DNA of 6,293 nucleotides from Deltaproteobacteria bacterium GWA2_55_10 (GTDB lineage Bacteria > Desulfobacterota > GWC2-55-46), in NCBI GenBank assembly GCA_001797415.1, contig MGPL01000085.1:30249-36541 (forward strand). The letters run 5' to 3'. Both the position numbers and the translations under genes were made by a program. The notes beneath the pieces are model-generated. The model was not told the origin of the DNA, ran no database searches, and worked only from the letters and a program-made list of their open reading frames with translations. Position 1 is the first letter of the stretch, and the number at the start of each line of letters is the position of its first letter. Of this stretch, positions 1-5,645 are shown piece by piece.

Positions 1-658
1 TGAAGTTCGCCGCGTCATCGGCCCTTGCTGAAAACCAGCCAAAATGCCTGTATCTGCCGTTCTTGTACCCGACCATCGAATCGAGCGTGTTCACGGCCTT
101 GTACGCCATCATGAGGGGCGGGCCGCCTATGGCAAGGAAGAAGAGCGGGGCAATGACCCCGTCGGAAGCGTTCTCGGCAACTGTCTCGACAGCGGCCTTC
201 AGGACCCCTTCCTCCTTGAGGTCTGCCGTATCCCTGCCGACAATGCGGCTCAGGCACGCCCTTGCCTCGTCAAGACCCTTTTCCAGCGCCCTTACAACTG
301 CCATTGCCTCGTCCCCGAGGGATTTTACCGAGAGCCCTGCCCAGACAAAATAAACGGCAATTACAAGCGACAGGGTCGGCGAGACCTTGTATGCCAGATA
401 CAGGGCCGCAAGCGTCAATAAGTATGCGGAGCCTACGACTGTCACCCAGAGGAGCGCTCCGCCGAGCCTTTCGCCTGCCTGCGTCTTTGGAAGGCGGCTG
501 CGGAGTTGGGCTTCGACAAAGGTTATGAGCCTGCCCATCCACCTGACCGGGTGGGGGAACCTCTCAGGGTCGCCCGCAATCATATCGAGCGCAAAGGCAA
601 AGACTATGACCAGCGGCGAGAACGGTACCGGGTTTATAAGATCCAGTATCGTCTTCAT
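1..658 (-). CDS. cbiB: Adenosylcobinamide-phosphate synthase CbiB/CobD, C-terminus cut by window edge
   Basis: Integral membrane enzyme that joins the aminopropanol (or aminopropanol phosphate) arm to adenosylcobyric acid, the step after CobQ in cobalamin synthesis. The frame reads 219 codons from ATG at 658-656 to base 2 with no stop. Family landmarks seen: DPERFPHPVRWMG (residues 30-42), ETVAENASDGVIAPLFF (158-174), YKAVNTLDSMVGYKN (186-200) and SARADDAANF (210-219), where the family usually continues with a conserved IPARLT-like stretch. Hydrophobic segments lie near residues 12-28, 66-90, 96-110 and 167-185, fitting a polytopic inner-membrane protein. The family is about 300-320 residues, so roughly a third is missing. 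The start overlaps the cobQ stop (ATGA, 658-655), suggesting translational coupling. Function is assigned from recognised family motifs. The symbol cobD is also used for this family, but in Salmonella it names a different enzyme, so cbiB is preferred. Confidence 0.95.
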   Translation of the reverse strand, partial: MKTILDLINPVPFSPLVIVFAFALDMIAGDPERFPHPVRWMGRLITFVEAQLRSRLPKTQAGERLGGALLWVTVVGSAYLLTLAALYLAYKVSPTLSLVIAVYFVWAGLSVKSLGDEAMAVVRALEKGLDEARACLSRIVGRDTADLKEEGVLKAAVETVAENASDGVIAPLFFLAIGGPPLMMAYKAVNTLDSMVGYKNGRYRHFGWFSARADDAANF

Positions 659-2148
659 ACGCCTATTACCTTGAGCACAGCTGCCATGTCCACATTCCGC
701 TCGAATATAGTGGCAAGCGAGGATAGAGAATCTCTCTTTGCGTCCCCGAAAGAACGCGCCTCCGTTGATATCCCCTTGTTGAAAGAAGAGAGGAGCGCGC
801 CCCTGAAGAGGTCGTTGTCGAATATCCCGTGTATGTACGTGCCCCAGACCATGCCGTCGGCTGAGGCGGCGCCGTCCGGGAAATACCCCGGCTTGCCGTT
901 CCTCTCCAGTACCTTTGAGAAGGGCTGCCCCTTTACTATTGTCTCGCCCATGTGTATCTCGTATCCCTTTACCTCGTAGTCCTTGTCCCTGTATTTCGCA
1001 ACCGCCGCTACCTCGAATGTCTTCTTGTCCTTGCCGACCACGGTCGTTGCCTCGATGAGCCCAAGCCCGCTGCCCTCGGCAGGCCCCGTCTCGACGCCGT
1101 ATGGGTCTTTTATCGCCCTGCCGAGCATCTGGAAGCCGCCGCATATCCCCGCGACCATGCCGCCCCTGGCCAGGTGCTCCTTAATCGCCGGGCCGAAGCC
1201 CCTGGTCTTCATCCAGAAGAGGTCTGAGAGCGTGCTCTTGGTGCCGGGGAGTATGAGGAGGTCCGCGCCTTCGATCTCCTGAGGCGTCGTAATGAAGCTC
1301 ATCTCGACGTTTGCGTCATCCTTGAACGGGTCGAAGTCGGTAAAATTGGATACCCTCGGCAGCTTCACGACAGCGACCTTCACCTTGCCGCTGTCCCCTG
1401 CCCTGTTGTCATATCGGGATTCCAGAGAGACGCTGTCCTCGTCAGGCAGGGTAAGGTCAGTAAAATACGGGACCACTCCGATGACCGCCTTGCCGGTGCG
1501 GTTCTGGAGGAACTCCAGCCCTGGGTCAAGCAACGCCTTATCGCCCCTGAACTTGTTTATGATAAGGCCCTTTATCCGCTCGCGCTCGTCATATTCAAGG
1601 AGCTCGAGCGTGCCTACTATCGAGGCAAAGACCCCTCCCCTGTCGATGTCGCCTATGAGGAGGACCGGGCTCTCTACCGCCTCCGCGATGCCCATATTGG
1701 CTATGTCGTTCTCACGGAGGTTCACCTCTGCCGGGCTGCCCGCGCCTTCGATGACAATGATATCGTTTGTCTCGGCGAGCTTTGAATAGCTCTCAAGGAC
1801 ATACTTCAAAGCCTCTTTCTTGAAGGCATGATACTCCCTTGCCGACATCGTGGCAAAGACCCTGCCCTGGATGATGACCTGTGATTGGCTATCCCCGGTG
1901 GGCTTTAAGAGTATGGGGTTCATGTGGACTGAGGGAGCTAATCCGGCTGCCTCTGCCTGCATTGCCTGCGCCCTGCCTATCTCCCCGCCGTCTTGCGCAA
2001 CGGCAGAATTCAAGGCCATGTTCTGCGCCTTGAACGGCGCCACGCGGAAGCCCCGGTTCTTGAGACACCTTATGAGCGCGGCCGTGAGCACGCTCTTTCC
2101 CACATGAGAGGAGGTGCCCTGGAGCATTATATTTGTGACATTTGCCAT
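655..2148 (-). CDS. cobQ: Cobyric acid synthase (glutamine-hydrolysing)
   Basis: ATP- and glutamine-dependent cytoplasmic enzyme that amidates the b, d, e and g side chains of adenosylcobyrinic acid a,c-diamide to give adenosylcobyric acid. The 497-residue product has the usual family length. The N-terminal dethiobiotin-synthetase-like ATPase half starts with LQGTSSHVGKS (9-19, P-loop type), followed by FKAQNMALNS (39-48), VIEGAGSPAEVNL (132-144) and GDIDRGGVFAS (166-176). The C-terminal class I glutamine amidotransferase half carries the nucleophile in AGICGGFQMLG (Cys336) and the catalytic His in GTYIHGIFDND (His440). The start is ATG 2148-2146: an in-frame TGA lies just upstream and no good Shine-Dalgarno is visible. 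A second ATG at codon 8 is possible but less likely. It overlaps cbiB by 4 bases, so the two form an operon. Also called cbiP. Confidence 0.97.
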   Translation of the reverse strand: MANVTNIMLQGTSSHVGKSVLTAALIRCLKNRGFRVAPFKAQNMALNSAVAQDGGEIGRAQAMQAEAAGLAPSVHMNPILLKPTGDSQSQVIIQGRVFATMSAREYHAFKKEALKYVLESYSKLAETNDIIVIEGAGSPAEVNLRENDIANMGIAEAVESPVLLIGDIDRGGVFASIVGTLELLEYDERERIKGLIINKFRGDKALLDPGLEFLQNRTGKAVIGVVPYFTDLTLPDEDSVSLESRYDNRAGDSGKVKVAVVKLPRVSNFTDFDPFKDDANVEMSFITTPQEIEGADLLILPGTKSTLSDLFWMKTRGFGPAIKEHLARGGMVAGICGGFQMLGRAIKDPYGVETGPAEGSGLGLIEATTVVGKDKKTFEVAAVAKYRDKDYEVKGYEIHMGETIVKGQPFSKVLERNGKPGYFPDGAASADGMVWGTYIHGIFDNDLFRGALLSSFNKGISTEARSFGDAKRDSLSSLATIFERNVDMAAVLKVIGV

Positions 2149-2245
2149 TGAAATTCAGATACCGCCCATGCTAAAATCGCTTTGGATGAGTTGGCCCTGT
2201 ATCTGGCAGCACCCTCCCGCTGAATATCACATCCGCATTAAAATC

Positions 2246-2770
2246 ATGAAAACATTCAAGATAAAACTCTTTTTTGCGCTCCTTTGCGCGCTCTTTGCAG
2301 CCGTATCGATGATGCCGTCGAAGGCCTGTGCAGAGGCTTCTACAAGTCAAAAGGCCCGCGTGAAGAGCGTCTTCGCGAAGCTCGAGGCTGTTCTCGGGTG
2401 GACCCCCAGTGTCGTATTCGAAGAGGCCGGCCGCATGAGCGCATTTGTCATGCCTGACGGAACAGTTGTCGTCTCGACGGAGCTTCTTTCCATTACGGAG
2501 ACGGATGACGAGCTGGCCTTTATACTGGCCCACGAGGCATCCCACATCCTGGCCAATGACCAGACCCCCGGCAACGCTGCCGGTATCTCTGGCATGGACA
2601 CGCCCACATCCGAGTTCAGGGAGGAACGGGCTGACCGGCTGGCCATCGGCCTTATGGAAAAGGCCGGGTTCAAAACAGATGCCTCTGTCAGCGTACTTAA
2701 AAAACTCTCCGGCAACGGGGCTGACCTTAAGTCCCGCATCCTCGCCCTCTCAAAGCTCCTCAATCTCTAA
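2246..2770 (+). CDS. Small secreted M48-type zinc metalloprotease
   Basis: Predicted exported zinc-dependent endopeptidase of the M48 (Ste24/BepA/LoiP-like) type. From ATG 2246 the product is 174 residues. It begins with a clear signal peptide: basic KTFKIK, hydrophobic stretch about residues 9-23, and a signal peptidase I site after ACA (27-29). The Cys there lacks a proper lipobox, so it is probably not a lipoprotein. The zinc motif HEASH is at 96-100 and the third-ligand motif EERAD at 126-130 gives ExxAD. Only 25 residues separate the two motifs, and there is no TPR tail, so this is a compact form. An upstream in-frame ATG at 2114 lies inside cobQ on the other strand and would bury the signal peptide, so 2246 is preferred even though no strong Shine-Dalgarno precedes it. 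Likely periplasmic; substrate unknown, perhaps envelope quality control (inference). Confidence 0.85.
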   Translation: MKTFKIKLFFALLCALFAAVSMMPSKACAEASTSQKARVKSVFAKLEAVLGWTPSVVFEEAGRMSAFVMPDGTVVVSTELLSITETDDELAFILAHEASHILANDQTPGNAAGISGMDTPTSEFREERADRLAIGLMEKAGFKTDASVSVLKKLSGNGADLKSRILALSKLLNL

Positions 2771-2788
2771 AAATTCCTGATTTTTAGA
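2766..2788 (+). terminator. AT-rich hairpin at the protease stop codon, possible weak terminator
   Basis: A 9-base-pair stem (TCTAAAAAT, 2766-2774, against ATTTTTAGA, 2780-2788) with a 5-base loop includes the protease stop codon. A second AT-rich foldback follows at 2793-2814 (GCC, bulged TT, AAAAA, loop GGTC, TTTTT, GGC). Neither has a GC-rich stem followed by a long U run, so this is only a weak terminator candidate between the protease and rsmE. Confidence 0.3.
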
Positions 2789-2835
2789 AGCAGCCTTAAA
2801 AAGGTCTTTTTGGCCGCACCTGCTTAGGGTAAGAT

Positions 2836-2841
2836 TATACT
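2836..2841 (+). promoter_or_regulatory. Candidate -10 box upstream of rsmE
   Basis: TATACT matches the sigma-70 -10 consensus at 5 of 6 positions and lies 38 bases before the rsmE start. No convincing -35 hexamer is found 16-18 bases upstream, so the call is tentative. It would give a leader of about 25 bases and allow rsmE to be transcribed separately from the protease gene. Confidence 0.35.
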
Positions 2842-2859
2842 ACTTTCCCCTATCTCAAC

Positions 2860-2865
2860 AAGGAG
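2860..2865 (+). promoter_or_regulatory. Ribosome-binding site that fixes the rsmE TTG start
   Basis: AAGGAG ends 8 bases before TTG at 2874. The spacing is ideal and no ATG or GTG in the frame is nearby, so this site decides the unusual TTG start of rsmE. Confidence 0.8.
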
Positions 2866-2873
2866 ATTGTAGG

Positions 2874-3614
2874 TTGCCCGGCATTGGCAGGATAGTCGTC
2901 CCGGAAAAACTTTTCCTCGATAAAAGCTTTTCGCTCGAAGGCACAGAGCTCTCTGCCCTTGCGCACTGGGAGCCGAGGTGCGGCGAGGCCTTCACGGTCG
3001 CTGACCTGGATGGCGCTCTTTTCAGGGCGCGCCTCCTTTCCCTTTCAGGCCAATCGGCCAAACTTACGGCTTTTGAAGAAATCGGGGCTCCTGAAACCGG
3101 GCCTGATATAACCCTCGTCCAGGCGCTGCCAGAAAGGGAGCGTATCGAGCTTATCCTTCAGAAGGCAACAGAGCTTGGCGTGACGCGCATCCTGACCTTT
3201 AAATCCGCAAAATCGATAAGCCTCGAAGAGCTTGATTCAAGGCAGCAGAGGTCCCATAACTGGGGCTCCATCGCGCTCAAGGCGGCAAAACAGTCGCGGA
3301 GGCCCGATATACCGGAGATCCTTCCCTACTCGCCCTTCGAGGCTGCCTTGCAGCTTACAATGAACGCTGGCCTGAAGATAATGTTGTGGGAGAGACCGGG
3401 GATAGAGACATTGAAGGGTCTTCTTGAGAAAACTCAAAAGCCTGCAGGGACAGCGGCCATGCTTGTGGGGCCTGAGGCGGGTTTTACCGATGAAGAGGCA
3501 AAGAGGGCCGAAGGAGCCGGATTTATTCCAGTGAGCCTGGGGCAGAAGATACTGAGGACAGAGACGGCGGCTATATTCGGGGTGGGCCTGTTGAGGTACG
3601 AACTGGGGGGCTGA
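2874..3614 (+). CDS. rsmE: 16S rRNA (uracil-1498-N3)-methyltransferase RsmE
   Basis: SAM-dependent SPOUT-fold methyltransferase that makes m3U1498 in helix 44 of 16S rRNA in the small subunit. The product is 246 residues, the usual size. The N-terminal RNA-binding PUA-like part covers about residues 1-70, and the SPOUT domain starts at TLVQALPERERIELILQKAT (80-99) followed by ELGVTRI. Further signatures are AAKQSRRPDIPEI (137-149), the SAM-knot motifs GPEAGF (199-204) and SLGQKILRTETAA (221-233). The start is TTG, supported by AAGGAG 8 bases upstream; translation as Met-Pro-Gly-Ile-Gly-Arg-Ile fits the family, which often begins with a short stretch leading to an R(I/V)F-like strand. In many genomes rsmE follows prmA; here it follows the protease gene after a 103-base gap. 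It converges on the receiver-PilZ gene, with a palindromic repeat between their ends. Confidence 0.94.
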   Translation: MPGIGRIVVPEKLFLDKSFSLEGTELSALAHWEPRCGEAFTVADLDGALFRARLLSLSGQSAKLTAFEEIGAPETGPDITLVQALPERERIELILQKATELGVTRILTFKSAKSISLEELDSRQQRSHNWGSIALKAAKQSRRPDIPEILPYSPFEAALQLTMNAGLKIMLWERPGIETLKGLLEKTQKPAGTAAMLVGPEAGFTDEEAKRAEGAGFIPVSLGQKILRTETAAIFGVGLLRYELGG

Positions 3615-3638
3615 CAGCTTTATAAAACTGGACTTATT

Positions 3639-3765
3639 CAGGCTGCTCAAAAAGCTCCATTTGCGAGGCCCCGGTTAAATCGGGGAGCGAGGAACGAGTC
3701 GTACTCTTCATGTACGTCGCAGTGACGAGCGACTCGACAAACAGATGGACTTTTTCAGCAGCCTG
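3639..3765. repeat. MITE-like palindromic element 1 between convergent genes
   Basis: A 127-base element with imperfect terminal inverted repeats: the left end starts CAGGCTGCTCAAAAAG (3639-3654), and the right end read in reverse starts CAGGCTGCTGAAAAAG; the match continues for about 25 bases with a few changes. Inside are a GC-rich hairpin (CCCCG 3669-3673 with CGGGG 3681-3685), a 7-base-pair stem (CGAGTCG 3695-3701 with CGACTCG 3730-3736) and a small hairpin nested in that (CGTC 3715-3718 with GACG 3724-3727). It contains no credible gene. The right end is closely related to that of element 2. No target-site duplication is evident. It lies 24 bases after the rsmE stop and 4 bases past the receiver-PilZ stop, so as RNA it could act as a two-way terminator or 3' end stabiliser (inference). 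It may equally be called a REP/BIME-type repeat. Confidence 0.75.
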
Positions 3766-3769
3766 CTGC

Positions 3770-4465
3770 CTACAGGATGCCTTCCCAGCCCTCCCCCATG
3801 AGTTGCTCTTCGATGAACTTCCTCATGCCAGCCTGGATATCGCTCCCCATATCAACGAACTTCAAGCCCATGCCAGGGTCAATAAGCTTATCCGGCTCTG
3901 CCGGAATGGCATAGAGCACCTCTGCGTCAAGGACAATGGGCTTGGGGCTGGGCAGGTCGAGCGCTACCTTTACCCTTGAGCCGACCGGGAATGGCTTGAG
4001 GGTCCTTATGAAGATGCCCTGCTCTGAGAGGGCTGTTGCAAAGCTCGCCCTGCCGGTCGTGCCGGAGATGACGGTCGACTTGAAGAGCACCCTTATCCTT
4101 AAAAAGTTCCTGGGCCTGGGCTCTATCTGCTTCTGGAGGGTCCTGTATAGCTCGGTGGGACTGATAGGCCGGGTGACGTATGCGTTCGCGCCCCTTGAGA
4201 TGGATGCCTCAAGCTCCTTGAGTCTCGCCTTGTCGCCCACGCTTATTATCTTCATTATGGCGAGGCTCCGGTTAGCCCTCATGGCCTCGATGCTGGGCTG
4301 TCCGGCAACAGGCGGCATGTCCAGGTCAAGGAGCAAGGCATGGGGTATTATCCCCAGGGTTATGCGCGTAAGGTCCGGGCTGTTAGAGGCCAGAAAGACG
4401 TTATAGTCGAGCCTCTTTACGATAGAGGCCAGCCTGAGGCACCTTTTGGGGTCAGGGTCGGCCAC
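3770..4465 (-). CDS. Response-regulator receiver domain fused to a PilZ domain
   Basis: Two-domain cytoplasmic signalling protein, 231 residues from GTG 4465. Residues 1-115 look like a CheY-type receiver: ADPDPKR as the acidic pocket after strand 1, LLLDLDMPP with likely phospho-acceptor Asp47, Ser75 in IISVG, and VTRP (97-100) where the usual Lys of the KP motif is Arg99. Residues 117-225 look like a PilZ domain of the kind repeated in Myxococcus: RNFLR (119-123) gives RxxxR, ALSEQGIFIRT (145-155) has Ala where the c-di-GMP motif D/NxSxxG needs Asp/Asn, and PGMGLKFVDM (197-206) closes the barrel. Phosphorylation and c-di-GMP binding are therefore both plausible but doubtful. GTG 4465 would cut off part of strand 1; the open frame continues upstream (NIL then VADPD), so a start at AUA 4492 (240 residues) is likely. 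No partner kinase is present nearby. Confidence 0.85.
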   Translation of the reverse strand: MADPDPKRCLRLASIVKRLDYNVFLASNSPDLTRITLGIIPHALLLDLDMPPVAGQPSIEAMRANRSLAIMKIISVGDKARLKELEASISRGANAYVTRPISPTELYRTLQKQIEPRPRNFLRIRVLFKSTVISGTTGRASFATALSEQGIFIRTLKPFPVGSRVKVALDLPSPKPIVLDAEVLYAIPAEPDKLIDPGMGLKFVDMGSDIQAGMRKFIEEQLMGEGWEGIL

Positions 4466-4499
4466 CAGTATGTTTTTTGGCGCGGTTAGTATTTTAGCT

Positions 4500-4504
4500 C
4501 TCCT
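4500..4504 (-). promoter_or_regulatory. Ribosome-binding site pointing to an AUA start for the receiver-PilZ gene
   Basis: On the minus strand AGGAG (4504-4500) is followed by 7 bases and then ATA (4492-4490), which is in frame with the receiver domain. The GTG at 4465 lies 34 bases past this site and has no Shine-Dalgarno of its own. No ATG occurs between the site and the GTG in any frame. Confidence 0.55.
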
Positions 4505-4517
4505 GAGTTAAGAATAT

Positions 4518-4547
4518 ATTATTAAGAGAAATTGCCTGGTTTGTAAA
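4518..4547 (-). promoter_or_regulatory. Candidate sigma-70 promoter of the receiver-PilZ gene
   Basis: On the minus strand, TTTACA (4547-4542, 5 of 6 to the -35 consensus) is followed by an 18-base spacer and AATAAT (4523-4518, 5 of 6 to the -10 consensus). Transcription would begin near 4511, giving a leader of about 20 bases to the AUA at 4492 with the AGGAG site inside it. The promoter abuts the left end of repeat element 2. Confidence 0.45.
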
Positions 4548-4564
4548 CTGAAATTTTTCGATAG

Positions 4565-4715
4565 CAGGTTGTTGAAAAAACAACCTGCTAGGCAATCCAG
4601 GGATGGATTGCCAAATTGCGAGACTTGAAAGTCGAGCAATTTGTGAGGCTTGGCCGAATTCACTTCGGACAAGCCGTTGTTGAAAAAGCCATGGATGGAC
4701 TTTTTCAACATCCTG
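4565..4715. repeat. MITE-like palindromic element 2 with five tandem hairpins
   Basis: A 151-base element bounded by CAGGTTGTTGAAAAA (4565-4579) and its inverted partner TTTTTCAACATCCTG (4701-4715), 14 of 15 matching. ATAG occurs directly on both sides (4561-4564 and 4716-4719), a possible target-site duplication. It folds into five consecutive hairpins: 4562-4590 (12 pairs, loop GAAAA); 4591-4612 (9 pairs, loop GGGA); 4613-4642 (7 pairs, GA/GA internal loop, then GACTT/AAGTC); 4647-4675 (6 plus 5 pairs around one G/A mismatch, loop TTCAC); 4678-4710 (11 pairs). It encodes no credible protein; short open frames through it are by-products. Its right 22 bases match element 1 at 20 positions. 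It occupies most of the 330-base gap between two divergent genes, with a promoter-like sequence facing outward on each side. No transposase is present, so it would be non-autonomous. Confidence 0.8.
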
Positions 4716-4761
4716 ATAGAAGAAAAAATAGCCCGCCTTTTATCCTCCTCATTTAAAACCC

Positions 4762-4790
4762 GTGAAAAGTTTCTGGTAATATTATATATT
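4762..4790 (+). promoter_or_regulatory. Candidate sigma-70 promoter of the membrane-protein gene
   Basis: GTGAAA (4762-4767, 4 of 6 to TTGACA) and TATATT (4785-4790, 5 of 6 to TATAAT) are separated by 17 bases in an AT-rich stretch. The start of transcription would be near 4797, about 26 bases before the ATG at 4823. Confidence 0.45.
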
Positions 4791-4822
4791 TGCGTGGTTC
4801 AATCTCAACTGGCGGGAGCAAG

Positions 4823-5464
4823 ATGGCGCTCAAGGATATCCTTGCAGGCTCGATAGAGGCGGCAAAGAGGCGCAAGAACCTCATTGTATTCTTCATATCA
4901 ACCCATGTAATATTGCTTTTTTTCGGGCAGTGGATGGTCGCGCAGGGCTACCCCGGAGTTCTCGAACTCCGCGAGGAGCAGCTCAAGCAGATCCAGGAGC
5001 TGCCGTATCTGAAGCCGCTTATGGGTCCGTTGGCCGAGAACCTGCCGCTAAAGGTCCTCTACACCTTCTCTTTCAACCTTATATTCGGCGCGTTCGTCTC
5101 TACCACGCTTACCGGCCTCGTCTTTTTCTTTCCCTACCTGGTGGCGGTCTGGAGGAGCTTTCTTGTCGGAATACTCGTGGCAGGAATGGAGTACAGCCCC
5201 GCCATGGTCGCCGTCTTCTACGGGACGTTCATCCTTGAGTTCGGCGCATACTGCATATCTTCGGCAATCGGCACAGATATTGGCCTCGCCCTCCTCTTTC
5301 CGGAAAGAAAAGGCGTCTCTTCCAGAAAAGAGGCGTTGGGGATAGCGGTCCGGGACGGTGCAAGGCTTTATGTGCTTGTAATCATTATCCTTTTCATAGC
5401 GGCCATCTGGGAGATGTCCGGGCTCCACTACCTCGGGCCAATGCTCAAGCCCTCAAGCGGATGA
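4823..5464 (+). CDS. Polytopic membrane protein, possibly SpoIIM-like (DUF95)
   Basis: 213-residue integral membrane protein. ATG 4823 is preferred because GGGAG (4814-4818) lies 4 bases before it; an in-frame TTG at 4790 overlaps the -10 box and lacks a site. A basic start (EAAKRRKNLI, 12-21) leads into a membrane segment at about 20-40. A charged, probably extracytoplasmic loop (45-75, LELREEQLKQIQEL) follows, then hydrophobic segments at about 78-120 and 124-158, a short charged loop ERKGVSSRKE (161-170) and a last segment at about 181-197. The basic start, loop, paired helices and a small-residue-rich helix with an embedded Glu (YGTFILEFGAYCISSAIG, 133-150) recall the SpoIIM/DUF95 family, where an HGxxE-like motif is seen; here the His is Tyr. 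That family is found well beyond spore formers and its role there is unknown, so sporulation should not be inferred. Membrane location is firm; family is tentative. Confidence 0.75.
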   Translation: MALKDILAGSIEAAKRRKNLIVFFISTHVILLFFGQWMVAQGYPGVLELREEQLKQIQELPYLKPLMGPLAENLPLKVLYTFSFNLIFGAFVSTTLTGLVFFFPYLVAVWRSFLVGILVAGMEYSPAMVAVFYGTFILEFGAYCISSAIGTDIGLALLFPERKGVSSRKEALGIAVRDGARLYVLVIIILFIAAIWEMSGLHYLGPMLKPSSG

Positions 5465-5503
5465 TTTTTTTCTCAAAAAAGCACGAAAAACAAAGATTTC
5501 TCT

Positions 5504-5531
5504 TTGACAAAGGCCCCATCTATGCTATAAG
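5504..5531 (+). promoter_or_regulatory. Strong sigma-70 promoter upstream of yggS
   Basis: A perfect -35 TTGACA (5504-5509) is followed by a 16-base spacer and TATAAG (5526-5531, 5 of 6), preceded by TGC (5523-5525), an extended -10 element. This is the best promoter in the window. Transcription would begin near 5538, leaving a leader of about 108 bases before the yggS ATG. Confidence 0.7.
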
Positions 5532-5610
5532 GTCTCGTAAACAACAGGTGTAGGAATTTTCCGGCTTTTGCTCTCTTTTCCCCGCGCCAAACAGAGGGTC
5601 CGCTCCAAAA

Positions 5611-5639
5611 AGGCCCCTCAAACTGAGTTTGCCGGGCTT
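5611..5639 (+). promoter_or_regulatory. Leader hairpin immediately before yggS
   Basis: AGGCCC (5611-5616) pairs with GGGCTT (5634-5639, one G-U) and CAAAC (5619-5623) with GTTTG (5627-5631), around a two-by-two internal loop and the loop TGA. It ends 6 bases before the ATG at 5646, where a Shine-Dalgarno would be expected, and none is visible. No U run follows, so it is not a classic terminator. A role in setting translation is conjecture. Confidence 0.35.
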
Positions 5640-5645
5640 CTCCTG

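Noticed and set aside
2149..2245. Possible cobalamin riboswitch in the leader of cobQ
   Set aside because: The divergent gap is only 97 bases, too short for a complete cobalamin riboswitch, and I could not find the B12-box or the conserved core pairs. A promoter for either gene was also not clear.
2114..2245. N-terminal extension of the protease from ATG 2114
   Set aside because: It would overlap cobQ on the other strand and place 44 residues ahead of an obvious signal peptide; ATG 2246 is a natural export start.
4562..4710. Hairpin series resembling a short CRISPR array
   Set aside because: The stems differ in sequence and there are no identical direct repeats with regular spacers; the pattern is inverted repeats within one element.
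4508..4711. 67-codon open frame on the minus strand across element 2, and a 68-codon plus-strand frame at 4650-4856
   Set aside because: Both read through hairpins of the repeat, lack ribosome-binding sites and have no recognisable domain; such frames arise wherever this repeat type is inserted.
5465..5480. T-run and A-run after the membrane-protein stop as an intrinsic terminator
   Set aside because: The foldback is made only of A-T pairs with no GC-rich stem before the T-run, so it does not meet the usual pattern.
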